A DNA stretch of 57,103 bases from DATBLZ01 sp036555065 (GCA_036555065.1 DATBLZ010000124.1:1-57103); one strand, 5' to 3'. Positions 14,802-24,203 are shown, counted from the stretch's first letter. Made by a program: numbers and translations. The notes: generated from the letters alone by a model not told the origin.

Positions 14802-16698
14802 ACGCCTTCGTCTCGAAATAGGCGTCGAGCACCGCGCGCGCGACCGGGACGGCTGCAGCCGTGCTTCCGCCGTTCTCGATGATCACGGCGACGGCGATCG
14901 TCGGCGCCTCTGCAGGGGCGTAGGCGAAGAACCATCGGTGATCGCGAAGCCGCTCGTCCAACTGCTCCTCGTCGTATTCCTCCTCCTGCCCAACCGTGAA
15001 CACCTGCGCCGTTCCGGTCTTACCCGCGACCGTGTAGGGCACTCCCTGCATCGCGGCTCGAGCGGTGCCGCCGATCTCCGTCGTCACGCCGACCATGGCG
15101 GCGTGAACGGTCTCCCAATGCTCGGGAGCAACCCCTTCGATTCCCGGTTGCTCGGCCGGGTCGAGCATTCGAGCGTCACGGCTCACGGCGTTCTCCGTCC
15201 CGATCAGGAGTCGCGGGCGGAAACTCTTGCCGCGCGCGGCGAGAGTCGCGGCGGCATGCGCGAGCTGTAGCGGCGTGATCTGCGTGAAGCCTTGGCCGAT
15301 GCCGGTGATAACGGTTTCGCCGGGAAACCAGACCTGATCCTCGGGCCGCGCGAATTGCTCGCGCTTCCACGCGCGCGACGGCACGACGCCCGGGCTCTCG
15401 CCCGCGATGTCGAGCCCCGTCGGCGCGCCGAAGCCGAAACCTTTGAGGAAGCTCTCGATGTTGTCGATCTCGAGCGCAACGGCGAGACGGTAGAAATAGA
15501 CGTCGCAAGACACGACGATCGCGCCGTGCATGTCGAGCTCGCCGTGTGCGCGCATATCGCGATATCGATGGGTGTTCCCGGGCAACGTGAAATATCCAGG
15601 GCAATAGTGCTCCTCGGTCGCCGTCGTCGCCTCGTGGTGCAAGCCGGCCAGTGCCATGAAAGGCTTCACCGTCGAGCCCGGCGGATAGCGGCCGCCGAGC
15701 GCGCGGTTGAATAGCGGCCGATCGATGTTCGTATTGAGCTCGGTGAACTCCGCTTGGCTGATGCCCGTCGCGAATCGATTCGGATCGAACGACGGCATGC
15801 TCACGAGCGCGAGCACATCGCCGTTGCGCGGGTCGAGCGCAACGATCGCGCCGCGCAGATTCGCCATTGCCTTTTGACTTGCGACCTGAAGCTGCATATC
15901 GAGCGACAGCACGAGATGATCGCCGGGCAACGGCCAAAGCGTCTCGAGCCCGCCGGTCACGGCCGCGTCCTCCTCGCTCGCGGAATCGCGCGCGGGGTCT
16001 CGCAGCACGCGGCCTTGCGCATTGACGACTTGTTGGCGATAGCCGGCTTGCCCGTGCAACGTCGCCTCATAGCTGCGCTCGATGCCAGTCTTACCGATTT
16101 GCGAGCTCGCCGCGTAGTTGGCCCGATCGATCTGCTCGAGGTCGGCGCTGCTGATGCTGCCCACGTAGCCGATCGCGTGCGACGTGGCTTCGCCGAACGG
16201 ATAGTCGCGAACCAACGCTTCCTGAATATCGATGCCTTGAAGTCGATGGCGGCGAACCGCAAACGTGGCGGCCTCGACCTCGGTGAGGTTCCCGAGCGGC
16301 ACGCGCTCGAAGCGGCGGTGCGAGCCGATGAGCTCGACGAGCACGGGCCGCTCGGCGGGATCGATGAGCTCGAGCTCCTCGAGATCGTCGAGCACCGCGC
16401 TGAGGTCCTCGATCTGCTCGGGAACCGCGACGAGCTGCCACGTCGGCACGTTTTGGGCGATAACGACGCCGTTGCGGTCGTAGATAAGCCCGCGTGTCGG
16501 TGCGAGCGGCTCGATCCGCAGCTGGTTGTCGCGCGAAAGCTCGCTAAAGCGCTGATAGTCGACGATCTGCAATTGCACGAGACGCGCAACCAAAAGACCG
16601 GTTAGTAAGAAAACGACGATCGCGGCGGCGATGACGCGCGACAAAAAGAGCCGTTGCTCCTTCCATGGATCCTTGAACGGTTGCGAGCGCAGCGCCAT
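14782..16698 (-). CDS. mrdA: Penicillin-binding protein 2
   Basis: The elongation-specific peptidoglycan transpeptidase. The 638-residue protein has a cytoplasmic start, one membrane helix at about residues 22-43, a pedestal/dimerisation region to about residue 270, and the transpeptidase domain. The active serine is in STVK near residue 338, with SCD about 55 residues later and KTGT near 555. ARLVQLQIV and RGLIYDRNG are typical of the family. It lies three bases after mreD and overlaps rodA. A segment EEEYDEEQLDE shortly after KTGT makes an acidic loop. Confidence 0.97.
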   Translation of the reverse strand: MALRSQPFKDPWKEQRLFLSRVIAAAIVVFLLTGLLVARLVQLQIVDYQRFSELSRDNQLRIEPLAPTRGLIYDRNGVVIAQNVPTWQLVAVPEQIEDLSAVLDDLEELELIDPAERPVLVELIGSHRRFERVPLGNLTEVEAATFAVRRHRLQGIDIQEALVRDYPFGEATSHAIGYVGSISSADLEQIDRANYAASSQIGKTGIERSYEATLHGQAGYRQQVVNAQGRVLRDPARDSASEEDAAVTGGLETLWPLPGDHLVLSLDMQLQVASQKAMANLRGAIVALDPRNGDVLALVSMPSFDPNRFATGISQAEFTELNTNIDRPLFNRALGGRYPPGSTVKPFMALAGLHHEATTATEEHYCPGYFTLPGNTHRYRDMRAHGELDMHGAIVVSCDVYFYRLAVALEIDNIESFLKGFGFGAPTGLDIAGESPGVVPSRAWKREQFARPEDQVWFPGETVITGIGQGFTQITPLQLAHAAATLAARGKSFRPRLLIGTENAVSRDARMLDPAEQPGIEGVAPEHWETVHAAMVGVTTEIGGTARAAMQGVPYTVAGKTGTAQVFTVGQEEEYDEEQLDERLRDHRWFFAYAPAEAPTIAVAVIIENGGSTAAAVPVARAVLDAYFETKAYVARNP

Positions 16699-16701
16699 CG
16701 C

Positions 16702-17190
16702 TTACATCCGTGCGGCAGCCGCCTGACGGCGGCGCTCGAACGCCGTCAAGATCAACGCAAAGACCACGGCCCCAGTAATTACGGGACCCCAACGCTCGAT
16801 GAGCGGCACCGTGCGCCCGGCGACGCCGTCGATCCAGAACAGCGTGAACTGATAGAGGCTCAGCAACAGAACCACCGTCACCGCGAGCTGCGATACGGGA
16901 AATACGCGGATTCGCAGGTAGAACCGCTGGCTCAAATAGACGACGATCAGGAGCGCGAGCGCGTGTTGGCCGAGCAGCGCACCCGACAGCGTATCGAGCG
17001 CTAAACCCATCCAGAGCGCGGTCAAAAGCCCATACCGGCGCGGCGCGATCAACGACCAGTAGAGCAGCACGATCACGGCCCAGTCCGGGCGGAATGCGGC
17101 GACCGACTCGGGCAGCGGCAACGCCGCAAGAATGAGGGCGCCAACCAATGTCAGCGCCGGCGTGAGCCAATCGTAGTCGCGGTGGGCCAT
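16702..17190 (-). CDS. mreD: Rod shape-determining protein MreD
   Basis: A 162-residue inner-membrane protein with about five to six hydrophobic segments, WALIVLL-type helices and the characteristic GLALDTLSG motif. MreD links MreC to the SEDS/PBP2 machinery. The ATG overlaps the mreC stop as TGATG. An upstream in-frame start would add 19 unlike residues inside mreC and is rejected. The C-terminus is basic and cytoplasmic. Confidence 0.94.
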   Translation of the reverse strand: MAHRDYDWLTPALTLVGALILAALPLPESVAAFRPDWAVIVLLYWSLIAPRRYGLLTALWMGLALDTLSGALLGQHALALLIVVYLSQRFYLRIRVFPVSQLAVTVVLLLSLYQFTLFWIDGVAGRTVPLIERWGPVITGAVVFALILTAFERRRQAAAARM

Positions 17191-18074
17191 CACAGTTCCC
17201 CCGCGAGGCGCGCAGTCTCGGCCGGCGGCGCGTTGTCCTCGGTCCACACGAGCAGGACTTCCTGATCGCGGTCGAGCTTCGACACAGGCTCGGCAATGAC
17301 TTCGGCGAACGATTGGCCCGGCCGCACCTGCACTTCAAGCACCCGGGCGACGGGATATCCCGACGGGAATACGCCGCCGAGCCCCGACGATATGAGGAGG
17401 TCTCCGGCAACGACGTCGGCGCTGTTCGTCAAATAAGGCAGGCGGAGCCGATTGCTTTCGCCCGTGCCGACGGCAATCGTGCGCAAACCGTTGCGATTCA
17501 GCGATACCGGCACGGCGTGATCGGCGTCAGTGATGAGCACGGCCTCGGACGTGAACGGACCCACTTCGACGACCTGGCCGACGACGCCATCCGCATCGAG
17601 CAGCGCCTGACCGACGAATACGCCGTCTTGGAGCCCGCGATTCAAGTTGAATCGCTGCCGATAGGGATCGAGGTCGACGGCAAGAACCTCGGCGATGAGC
17701 ACGCGGTGACCGAGGGCTTCTGTCGAGTCGAGCAGCTCGCGCAATCGGCGGTTTTCCGCCTCGAGCGTGTCGAGGCGTTGGAGTCGGAAATTGACGCTCA
17801 GCCGTTCGCGTTTGAGCTGCTCGTTCTCGGCCAACAGAGCCTCGCGCTCCGTGACCCAACCGTGCAGCGACTGCCACACGTCGGACGGCACATCGACGAG
17901 CATTTGAATCGGGTAGACGATGATCAAGAGCGCCTGGCGCACGCGCGCGAGGTGGTTGGCTTGATGGTCCAGAAGCATGAGCGCGAGGGAAACGATTGCG
18001 AGCAACGCGAATCGTGCGCCGAGCGAGACCTCCCCTCGCCCCTGACTTCCCGAATACTGTCCTGGCGCACTCAT
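17190..18074 (-). CDS. mreC: Rod shape-determining protein MreC
   Basis: A 294-residue protein with a short cytoplasmic tail, one membrane helix at about residues 20-40, a periplasmic coiled coil around residues 75-115 (LLAENEQLKRERL, LEAENRRLRELL) and the double beta-barrel domain (AEVLAVDLDPYRQRFNLNRG, SSGLGGVFPSGYPVARV). MreC is the periplasmic scaffold that activates PBP2. It sits 40 bases downstream of mreB in the elongasome operon. Confidence 0.96.
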   Translation of the reverse strand: MSAPGQYSGSQGRGEVSLGARFALLAIVSLALMLLDHQANHLARVRQALLIIVYPIQMLVDVPSDVWQSLHGWVTEREALLAENEQLKRERLSVNFRLQRLDTLEAENRRLRELLDSTEALGHRVLIAEVLAVDLDPYRQRFNLNRGLQDGVFVGQALLDADGVVGQVVEVGPFTSEAVLITDADHAVPVSLNRNGLRTIAVGTGESNRLRLPYLTNSADVVAGDLLISSGLGGVFPSGYPVARVLEVQVRPGQSFAEVIAEPVSKLDRDQEVLLVWTEDNAPPAETARLAGEL

Positions 18075-18114
18075 TTAAATAGCGAGCCCCCGCGCCGTCT
18101 CCCAGGCGTTACCG

Positions 18115-19158
18115 CTACTCGACGGCGAAAGTGCTCGGGCCGTACTCGTCAAAGAGCTCGAGAACTCGTCCGCCGCCGCGTGCAACGCACGTCAGCGGGT
18201 CGTCGGCAACGACGACCGGCAATCCTGTTTCCTCGGTCAAGAGCTTGTCGATATCGGTCAACAGCGCTCCGCCACCGGTCAATACGATGCCGCGCTCCGC
18301 GACGTCGGCGCCGAGCTCGGGCGGCGTTTGCTCGAGCGCGACCTTCACGGCGCCGACGATGCCCTGGAGCGGCTCCTGCAGTGCTTCGAGAATCTCGTTG
18401 CTGTTGAGCGTGAAGCTGCGCGGCACGCCCTCGGAGAGATTCCGGCCCTTGACCGAAATCTCTCTGACTTCTTGACCTGGGTAAGCAGACCCGACCTCGT
18501 GCTTGATTCGCTCCGCCGTGGCCTCGCCGATCAAGATTCCGTAGTTGCGGCGCACGTAGTTCGTGATCGCTTCATCGAAGCGATCGCCGCCGATGCGCAC
18601 GGATGCCGCATAGACGATGCCGTTCAAAGAAATGACCGCGACCTCGGACGTGCCTCCGCCGATGTCGAGCACCATCGACCCCCGCGCTTCGTGCACGGGC
18701 ATGCCGGCACCGATCGCCGCCGCCATCGGCTCTTCGACGAGGTAAACCTTACGCGCACCAGCGCCTTCGGCGGACTCGCGGATCGCACGGCGCTCGACCT
18801 GCGTCGAGCCGTAGGGCACGCAAACGAGAACTCGCGGGCTCGGGCGAAAGTAGCGCGAGCCGTGCGCCTTCTTGATGAAGTATTGCAGCATTTTCTCGGT
18901 GACGCTGAAATCGGCGATGACCCCGTCTTTGAGCGGCCGAATCGCCGTGATGTGGCCGGGCGTTCGGCCGAGCATGTTCTTCGCTTCGACGCCGACGGCC
19001 TCGAGAACCTTGCCGCCGCGACCGGACTCTTCGCGAATCGCGACGACCGAGGGCTCATTGAGCACGATTCCCCGGCCGCGGACGTAGATCAGGGTGTTGG
19101 CCGTCCCCAAATCGATCGACAGATCGTTGGAGAAGTACCCGAGAAAACTCTTTAACAT
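18115..19158 (-). CDS. mreB: Actin-like cell-shape protein MreB
   Basis: A 347-residue bacterial actin that polymerises under the inner membrane and guides elongation. Nucleotide-binding motifs are intact: SIDLGTANTLIYV (phosphate 1), LDIGGGTSEVAVI (phosphate 2) and LTGGGALL (adenosine). The amphipathic N-terminus MLKSFLGYF serves membrane attachment. It is the first gene of the ten-gene leftward operon and is transcribed from the divergent region shared with gatC. Confidence 0.98.
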   Translation of the reverse strand: MLKSFLGYFSNDLSIDLGTANTLIYVRGRGIVLNEPSVVAIREESGRGGKVLEAVGVEAKNMLGRTPGHITAIRPLKDGVIADFSVTEKMLQYFIKKAHGSRYFRPSPRVLVCVPYGSTQVERRAIRESAEGAGARKVYLVEEPMAAAIGAGMPVHEARGSMVLDIGGGTSEVAVISLNGIVYAASVRIGGDRFDEAITNYVRRNYGILIGEATAERIKHEVGSAYPGQEVREISVKGRNLSEGVPRSFTLNSNEILEALQEPLQGIVGAVKVALEQTPPELGADVAERGIVLTGGGALLTDIDKLLTEETGLPVVVADDPLTCVARGGGRVLELFDEYGPSTFAVE

Positions 19159-19194
19159 CGAGGGTCTAGGCTGCTGATTTAGAACTAAAGAGCG

Positions 19195-19223
19195 ACTTTA
19201 GCAACGGGTAGGCCAATCCACAA
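19195..19223 (-). promoter_or_regulatory. Predicted mreB operon promoter
   Basis: On the minus strand, TTGTGG (19218-19223) and TAAAGT (19195-19200) are separated by 17 bases, about 37 bases before the mreB ATG. A TATAGT at 19232-19237 on the plus strand is a possible -10 for gatC, so the 107-base gap probably holds face-to-face promoters. Confidence 0.45.
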
Positions 19224-19265
19224 GCGACGTGTATAGTTTCGTGAAGTAAATCACTCCCGACCGCC

Positions 19266-19550
19266 GTGCTGACCATCGACGACATCCGCAAGCTCGCCGA
19301 CCTGGCTCGCCTGGAAATCACTGCCGGCGAGGTCGCCGACGTATCCGCAAAGCTCACCGCCATTGTCCGGCTCGTCGACGAGCTCCGGTCGGTGGCCACG
19401 GCCGGCGTCGCGCCGATGGCGCATCCACTGGATCAGAAGCAACGGTTGCGCGCCGACGTCGTCACCGAGCGTGACGCGCACGAGCGGTACCAGCGCAACG
19501 CCCCTGCCGTCGAGCAAGGCCTCTATCTCGTTCCCAAGGTCATCGAGTAA
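19266..19550 (+). CDS. gatC: Aspartyl/glutamyl-tRNA amidotransferase subunit C
   Basis: A 94-residue subunit that wraps around GatA and stabilises the GatCAB complex. LTIDDIRKLADLARLEI and VAPMAHPLDQKQRLRADVV match the family. The start is GTG at 19266. It is the first gene of gatCAB, and the complex converts Glu-tRNA-Gln or Asp-tRNA-Asn to the cognate amide. It is divergent from mreB. Confidence 0.93.
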   Translation: MLTIDDIRKLADLARLEITAGEVADVSAKLTAIVRLVDELRSVATAGVAPMAHPLDQKQRLRADVVTERDAHERYQRNAPAVEQGLYLVPKVIE

Positions 19551-19563
19551 AGCGCGCCTGAGG

Positions 19564-21024
19564 ATGCACGATAAGACGCTCGCCGAGCTCACGGATGCAT
19601 TGCACTCGCGCCGCATCTCCGCCGTCGAGCTCACGCGCCACTTCCTCGACCGCATCTCGCGTTTCGACGATAAGCTCAACGCGTTCATCACGGTGACCGA
19701 GGATCTCGCGCTTGCGCAAGCGCGCGCTGCGGATTCGAGGATCGCTCGCGGTGAGGCGACGCCGCTGACCGGCATTCCGATCGCTCACAAAGATATCTTC
19801 TGCACGGCCGACATAAAAACGTCGTGCGGTTCGCGCATGCTCGACGGCTTCATCTCTCCGTACGATGCAGCCGTCGTCGAGCGTCTTTACGGCGCAGGCG
19901 CCGTGATGCTCGGCAAGACGAACATGGACGAGTTCGCGATGGGCTCGTCGAACGAAAATAGCTATTACGGCCCGGTGCGCAATCCCTGGAATCACGCGCT
20001 CGTTCCCGGCGGCTCATCGGGCGGCTCGGCGGCTGCCGTCGCTGCGCGCCTGTGTGCAGGAACGACGGGCACGGACACGGGCGGCTCCATTCGCCAGCCC
20101 GCGGCGCTCTCCGGAATCACGGGCTTGAAGCCCACTTACGGTCGCGTCTCGCGCTATGGCATGGTCGCGTTCGCTTCGAGCCTCGATCAGGCCGGCACAC
20201 TGACGCAGACCGCGGAAGACGCGGCGCTGCTGCTCGAAGCGATCGCCGGCGTCGATGCACGCGATTCGACGTCGCTCGATAGCGAAGTGCCCCGGTATTC
20301 GCGGCTAATAAATGAGCCCTGGGAGAACGTGTCGATCGGCGTTCCGGAGAACTTCTTCGAAAAAGGCCTCGATGCAGGGATCGCGGCAGCTATCGAAGCG
20401 GCATTACAAGAGCTTGCGAAGCTCGGCGCCAAGCTCAAGAGAATTCGGCTCCACAACGTCCACCTTTCGATTCCCGCCTACTATGTCGTCGCGCCCGCAG
20501 AAGCGTCGTCGAATCTTTCGCGCTTCGACGGCGTGCGCTACGGATACCGGTCGCCGGATGCGCTGCGCGGCGACATCAACACGTTCTTCAAGCGCAACCG
20601 CGGCGAAGGCTTCGGCCCCGAGGTCAAGAGGCGGATTCTGATCGGCACGTACGTGCTCTCCGCCGGTTACTACGATGCGTACTATCTGCAGGCGCAGAAA
20701 GTGCGCCGGCTCATTAGCGATGACTTTGCGCGCGCCTTCGAGACGGTCGATTTGATCGCCGGGCCGACGACGCCGACGCCCGCGTTCCCGATCGGCCAGA
20801 AGACGGGCGATCCGATCGCGATGTATCTCAACGACATCTACACGATCGGCGCGAACCTCGCGGGGATCCCGGCGCTGTCGATTCCTTGCGGCTTCGTCGA
20901 CGGCGCGCCCGTCGGGATGCAGCTCGTCGGGCCGCCGCTCGGCGAAGCTGCGTTGCTCAAAGCCGCGCATCGCTTCCAGAGCGCAACGGATTGGCACCGC
21001 CGCATTCCGCGCGGATACGAGTGA
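19564..21024 (+). CDS. gatA: Aspartyl/glutamyl-tRNA amidotransferase subunit A
   Basis: A 486-residue amidase-signature enzyme that hydrolyses glutamine and passes ammonia to GatB. The Ser-cisSer-Lys triad is complete: the lysine in IPIAHKDIF, the cis-serine in PGGSSGGSAAAV and the nucleophile in GTDTGGSIRQPA. The ATG at 19564 follows AGG and lies 13 bases after gatC. The longer open frame upstream overlaps gatC and is not coding. Confidence 0.97.
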   Translation: MHDKTLAELTDALHSRRISAVELTRHFLDRISRFDDKLNAFITVTEDLALAQARAADSRIARGEATPLTGIPIAHKDIFCTADIKTSCGSRMLDGFISPYDAAVVERLYGAGAVMLGKTNMDEFAMGSSNENSYYGPVRNPWNHALVPGGSSGGSAAAVAARLCAGTTGTDTGGSIRQPAALSGITGLKPTYGRVSRYGMVAFASSLDQAGTLTQTAEDAALLLEAIAGVDARDSTSLDSEVPRYSRLINEPWENVSIGVPENFFEKGLDAGIAAAIEAALQELAKLGAKLKRIRLHNVHLSIPAYYVVAPAEASSNLSRFDGVRYGYRSPDALRGDINTFFKRNRGEGFGPEVKRRILIGTYVLSAGYYDAYYLQAQKVRRLISDDFARAFETVDLIAGPTTPTPAFPIGQKTGDPIAMYLNDIYTIGANLAGIPALSIPCGFVDGAPVGMQLVGPPLGEAALLKAAHRFQSATDWHRRIPRGYE

Positions 21025-21032
21025 TAACGCGC

Positions 21033-22469
21033 ATGAAATGGGAGCTCGTCATAGGCCTCGAGATTCACGCGCAACTTGCGACGGCGAGCAAAATCTTTTC
21101 GGGCGCAGCCACGCGGTACGGCGCGCCGCCGAACACGCAAGCGTGCCTCGTCGATTTGGGCTACCCCGGAGTCCTGCCCGTGCTCAACGGCCGAGCGATC
21201 GACATGGCGATCAAGTTCGGGCTCGCGACCCATTGCGAGATCGCGTCCGTTTCCGTTTTTGCGCGAAAGAACTACTTCTACCCCGATCTGCCCAAGGGTT
21301 ATCAAATCAGCCAATACGAGCTGCCGATCGTGCATGGCGGCTACGTCGACGTTGTCCTCGATGCGGGCGCCGTAAAACGCATCGGCATCACGCGCGCGCA
21401 TCTGGAGGAGGACGCCGGTAAGTCCCTGCACGAGGACTTTCACGGAATGTCCGGCATCGATTTGAACCGCGCCGGCACGCCGCTGCTCGAGATCGTTTCG
21501 GCGCCGGACTTGCGTTCGGCCGCGGAAGCCGGCGCCTACATGCGCACGATTCACACGCTCGTCCGCTATCTCGGCATTTGCGACGGCAACATGCAGGAAG
21601 GCTCGTTTCGCTGCGACGCCAATGTCTCGGTGCGGCGCGCGGGCGAGCAGAAGCTCGGCACACGCGCGGAGCTCAAGAACCTGAATTCGTTCCGGTTCGT
21701 CGAGAAAGCCATCGAGGTCGAAGCAGCGCGCCAGATCGAGATCCTCGAGAGCGGGGGCCGAGTGGCGCAGGAGACCCGGCTCTACGATCCCGACAAGAAC
21801 GAAACGCGCCCGATGCGCGGCAAAGAAGAAGCGAACGACTACCGATACTTCCCCGACCCCGACCTCTTACCGGTCGTGATCGATGCAGAGACCATCGCCG
21901 CGATGCGCGCGGAGCTCCCGGAGCTGCCGGCGGACAAGCGCCGGCGTTTCATGAGCGCCCACGGACTCTCCGCGTACGACGCCGACGTGCTCACGACCTC
22001 ACGCGAGCTCGGCGACTATTACGATGCGCTCGTGAAGAGCACGCGCGCCGGAGCGAAGGTCGCGGCAAACTGGGTCATGGGCGAGCTCACGGCAGCGTTG
22101 AACCGCGACCGCCTCGAAGTCGCCGCCGCGAAGATCTCTCCCGCCGGGCTCGGCTCCCTGCTCGATCGAATCGCCGACGGCACGATCTCGGGCAAGATCG
22201 CCAAGGAGATTTTCGAGACGATGTGGAGCGGCGGCGGCGACGCCGACACGATCATCAAGGGCCGCGGACTGGAGCAAATCAGCAACACCGAGAGCATCGA
22301 AAAGCTCGTTGCGGACGTGCTCGCCGCGAACCCCGAGCAAGTCACGCAATTCCGCGCGGGCAAGATGCAGGTGCTCGGCTATCTCGTCGGTCAAGTCATG
22401 AAGATTTCGGGCGGGAAAGCAAACCCGCAGCAAGTCAACAAGATCTTGCGCGCCAAGCTCGGCGCTTGA
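21033..22469 (+). CDS. gatB: Aspartyl/glutamyl-tRNA amidotransferase subunit B
   Basis: A 478-residue tRNA-binding kinase subunit. WELVIGLEIHAQL, the cradle-domain signature NYFYPDLPKGYQISQYE-like sequence, DLNRAGTPLLEIV and the C-terminal helical/YqeY-type tail domain with NPQQVNKILRAKL are all present. I chose the ATG at 21033. An in-frame GTG at 21021 overlapping the gatA stop is an alternative and would add four residues. It is followed after two bases by hslO. Confidence 0.97.
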   Translation: MKWELVIGLEIHAQLATASKIFSGAATRYGAPPNTQACLVDLGYPGVLPVLNGRAIDMAIKFGLATHCEIASVSVFARKNYFYPDLPKGYQISQYELPIVHGGYVDVVLDAGAVKRIGITRAHLEEDAGKSLHEDFHGMSGIDLNRAGTPLLEIVSAPDLRSAAEAGAYMRTIHTLVRYLGICDGNMQEGSFRCDANVSVRRAGEQKLGTRAELKNLNSFRFVEKAIEVEAARQIEILESGGRVAQETRLYDPDKNETRPMRGKEEANDYRYFPDPDLLPVVIDAETIAAMRAELPELPADKRRRFMSAHGLSAYDADVLTTSRELGDYYDALVKSTRAGAKVAANWVMGELTAALNRDRLEVAAAKISPAGLGSLLDRIADGTISGKIAKEIFETMWSGGGDADTIIKGRGLEQISNTESIEKLVADVLAANPEQVTQFRAGKMQVLGYLVGQVMKISGGKANPQQVNKILRAKLGA

Positions 22470-22471
22470 TC

Positions 22472-23317
22472 GTGAACGAAGTTCAGTCTTTCCTCTTCGA
22501 GCATCACGCGATTCGCGGCGCCGTCGTCCGTCTCACGGAAACGTGGCAACAGATCGTCGCCCAACATCGGTATCCGATGCCCGTGCAGGCCCTGCTGGCC
22601 GACAGCGTCGCGGCGACCGTGCTGCTCGCGAAAGGGCTCAAAGACCGCCCCAAGGTTTCGCTGCAGCTCCAAGGCGAGGGCGCTCTGCGCCTCCTCGTCA
22701 TCCAATGCTCGGCGGACTTCAAGGTCCGCGGCATGGCCCAGTGGCGGCCGTTCGCGGAGGGCGATGCGCTGCTCGGCGAAGGCCGGCTCAGCGTGTATCT
22801 CGATACCGGCGTGCGCAACGGACTATTTCAGGGAATAGTGCCGCTCGTAAGCGAGCATCTCGATGCGTGCCTCGAAGCGTACTTCACGCAATCCGAGCAG
22901 CTTGCGACGCGCATCGTGCTCGCCGGCGATGCGGCGAGCGCCGCGGGGCTGCTCGTGCAAGCGGTGCCCGGGCGCGAGAGCGACGCGGAGACCTTCGCGA
23001 ACGTCGCGGCGCTCGCGAAAGCCGTGTCGGGCCGCGAGCTCATCGCGGCGCCGGCCGACGAATTGCTGCCGCGATTGTTCGGCGACTACATGATTCGGCT
23101 GTTCCGGCCGCGAGCCGTGCTCCACGACTGCCGCTGCACGCCCGAGCATCTCGCCGGAATCGCGCGCATGCTCGGCGCCGACGAGCTCCATTCGTTACTG
23201 GACGATCAAGGCAAAGTCGAGCTCACGTGCGAGTTCTGCAACCGCGCGTTTCGCTACGACGCCGACGGCGTCGCGGCGATTCTGCGCGGCGAAGCGCCGG
23301 GTGTGGCAGTCCACTGA
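22472..23317 (+). CDS. hslO: Redox-regulated chaperone Hsp33
   Basis: A 281-residue holdase that is activated by oxidation and heat. The C-terminal zinc switch is intact, with CRC in HDCRCTPEHLAG and CEFC in LTCEFCNRAF. The start is probably GTG at 22472. A TTG at 22466 overlapping the gatB stop is the other choice, and no ATG exists in this frame at the right place. Tight spacing suggests cotranscription with gatCAB, which is not the common neighbour of hslO. A REP palindrome follows four bases after the stop. Confidence 0.94.
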   Translation: MNEVQSFLFEHHAIRGAVVRLTETWQQIVAQHRYPMPVQALLADSVAATVLLAKGLKDRPKVSLQLQGEGALRLLVIQCSADFKVRGMAQWRPFAEGDALLGEGRLSVYLDTGVRNGLFQGIVPLVSEHLDACLEAYFTQSEQLATRIVLAGDAASAAGLLVQAVPGRESDAETFANVAALAKAVSGRELIAAPADELLPRLFGDYMIRLFRPRAVLHDCRCTPEHLAGIARMLGADELHSLLDDQGKVELTCEFCNRAFRYDADGVAAILRGEAPGVAVH

Positions 23318-23320
23318 CCG

Positions 23321-23378
23321 TGTGGGAGCGGCTTCAGCCGCGATTCCTCGCAGAGTCGCGACTGAAGTCGCTCCCACA
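23321..23378. repeat. REP-like palindromic pair at the hslO/prmC junction
   Basis: Two 23-base arms (23321-23343 and 23356-23378) face each other around a 12-base spacer. They match at 21 of 23 positions after inversion. Each arm is itself a small hairpin, GCGGC-TTCA-GCCGC in one and GCGAC-TTCA-GTCGC in the other, so the two differences between arms are compensated within each arm. The core TGTGGGAGCGGCTTCAGCC is typical of xanthomonad/pseudomonad REP sequences. It overlaps the 3' end of prmC and may act as a bidirectional terminator or mRNA stabiliser. A second partial copy is at 30645-30673. Confidence 0.85.
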
Positions 23379-24203
23379 GAAGACTGCGACGCGCGGGATC
23401 CGGGCTAGATCATCGTGCACGGCTCGGAGCGCCAATCCATGCGCGGCCGCAAGCGCGAGCACGGCAGGCCGCTGGTCGTGGCCGTGCTCGAGCAACAGAA
23501 CTCCACTCGCAGTGAGGTGTGCGGGCGCAGCGCACATGAGCACGCGATAAGCGGCGAGCCCATCGCTGCCGCCGTCGAGCGCGCCGCGCGGCTCGAAGCG
23601 CAGCGCCCCCTCGAGATCCGTGTTGGTGCTCGGCACATACGGCGGGTTGCTGATGACGATATCGAAGCGCTCGCCGGCGAGCGCATCCAGCCAGTGCGAC
23701 TGCACGCAACGGATCTCGAGGCCGAGGCGCGTCGCGTTAGCGCGCGCGACCGCGAGGGCTGCGACGTCGCAATCGAGCGCAGTCACCGCTGCGAGCGGCC
23801 GCTCGCGCTTGATTGCGAGCGCGATCGCGCCGCTGCCGGTGCCGACATCGAGCACGGAGCATGGCTTGGCTGCGTCGATATACTGCAAAGCCGAATCGAC
23901 GAGAAGCTCCGTGTCGGCGCGCGGGATCAGAACGCTCGGCGTCACACGCAGGGACAGCGAGTAGAACTCCTTTTCACCGCGAATGTAGGCGACGGGCTCG
24001 CCGCACGCCCGGCGCTCGACGGCAGCAGCGAAGCGTGCGCTCGCGTGCGCACTTATGCTGCGTTCGGGAAACGCGAGTAACGTCGACCGTGGCAAGTCGG
24101 CGCAGTACGCCAGCAGCACCTCAGCGTCGAGGCGAGCCGTCGGGCTGTTCGCGGCGAGAGCGCGCGCGGCGCTGGCCAGCAGATCGCCGATCTGTGCCGT
24201 CAC
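23334..24203 (-). CDS. prmC: Peptide chain release factor N5-glutamine methyltransferase
   Basis: A 289-residue enzyme that methylates the glutamine of the GGQ motif in release factors. It has the N-terminal helical domain, the SAM-binding VLDVGTGSGAIALAIK (near residue 118) and the substrate glutamine pocket NPPYVPS (near 185). It overlaps prfA by four bases, so enzyme and substrate are co-expressed. The last 13 residues (GSDFSRDSARNRG) are read from the REP palindrome, which also provides the stop codon, so they are not an ancestral part of the enzyme. Confidence 0.95.
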   Translation of the reverse strand: MTAQIGDLLASAARALAANSPTARLDAEVLLAYCADLPRSTLLAFPERSISAHASARFAAAVERRACGEPVAYIRGEKEFYSLSLRVTPSVLIPRADTELLVDSALQYIDAAKPCSVLDVGTGSGAIALAIKRERPLAAVTALDCDVAALAVARANATRLGLEIRCVQSHWLDALAGERFDIVISNPPYVPSTNTDLEGALRFEPRGALDGGSDGLAAYRVLMCAAPAHLTASGVLLLEHGHDQRPAVLALAAAHGLALRAVHDDLARIPRVAVFCGSDFSRDSARNRG

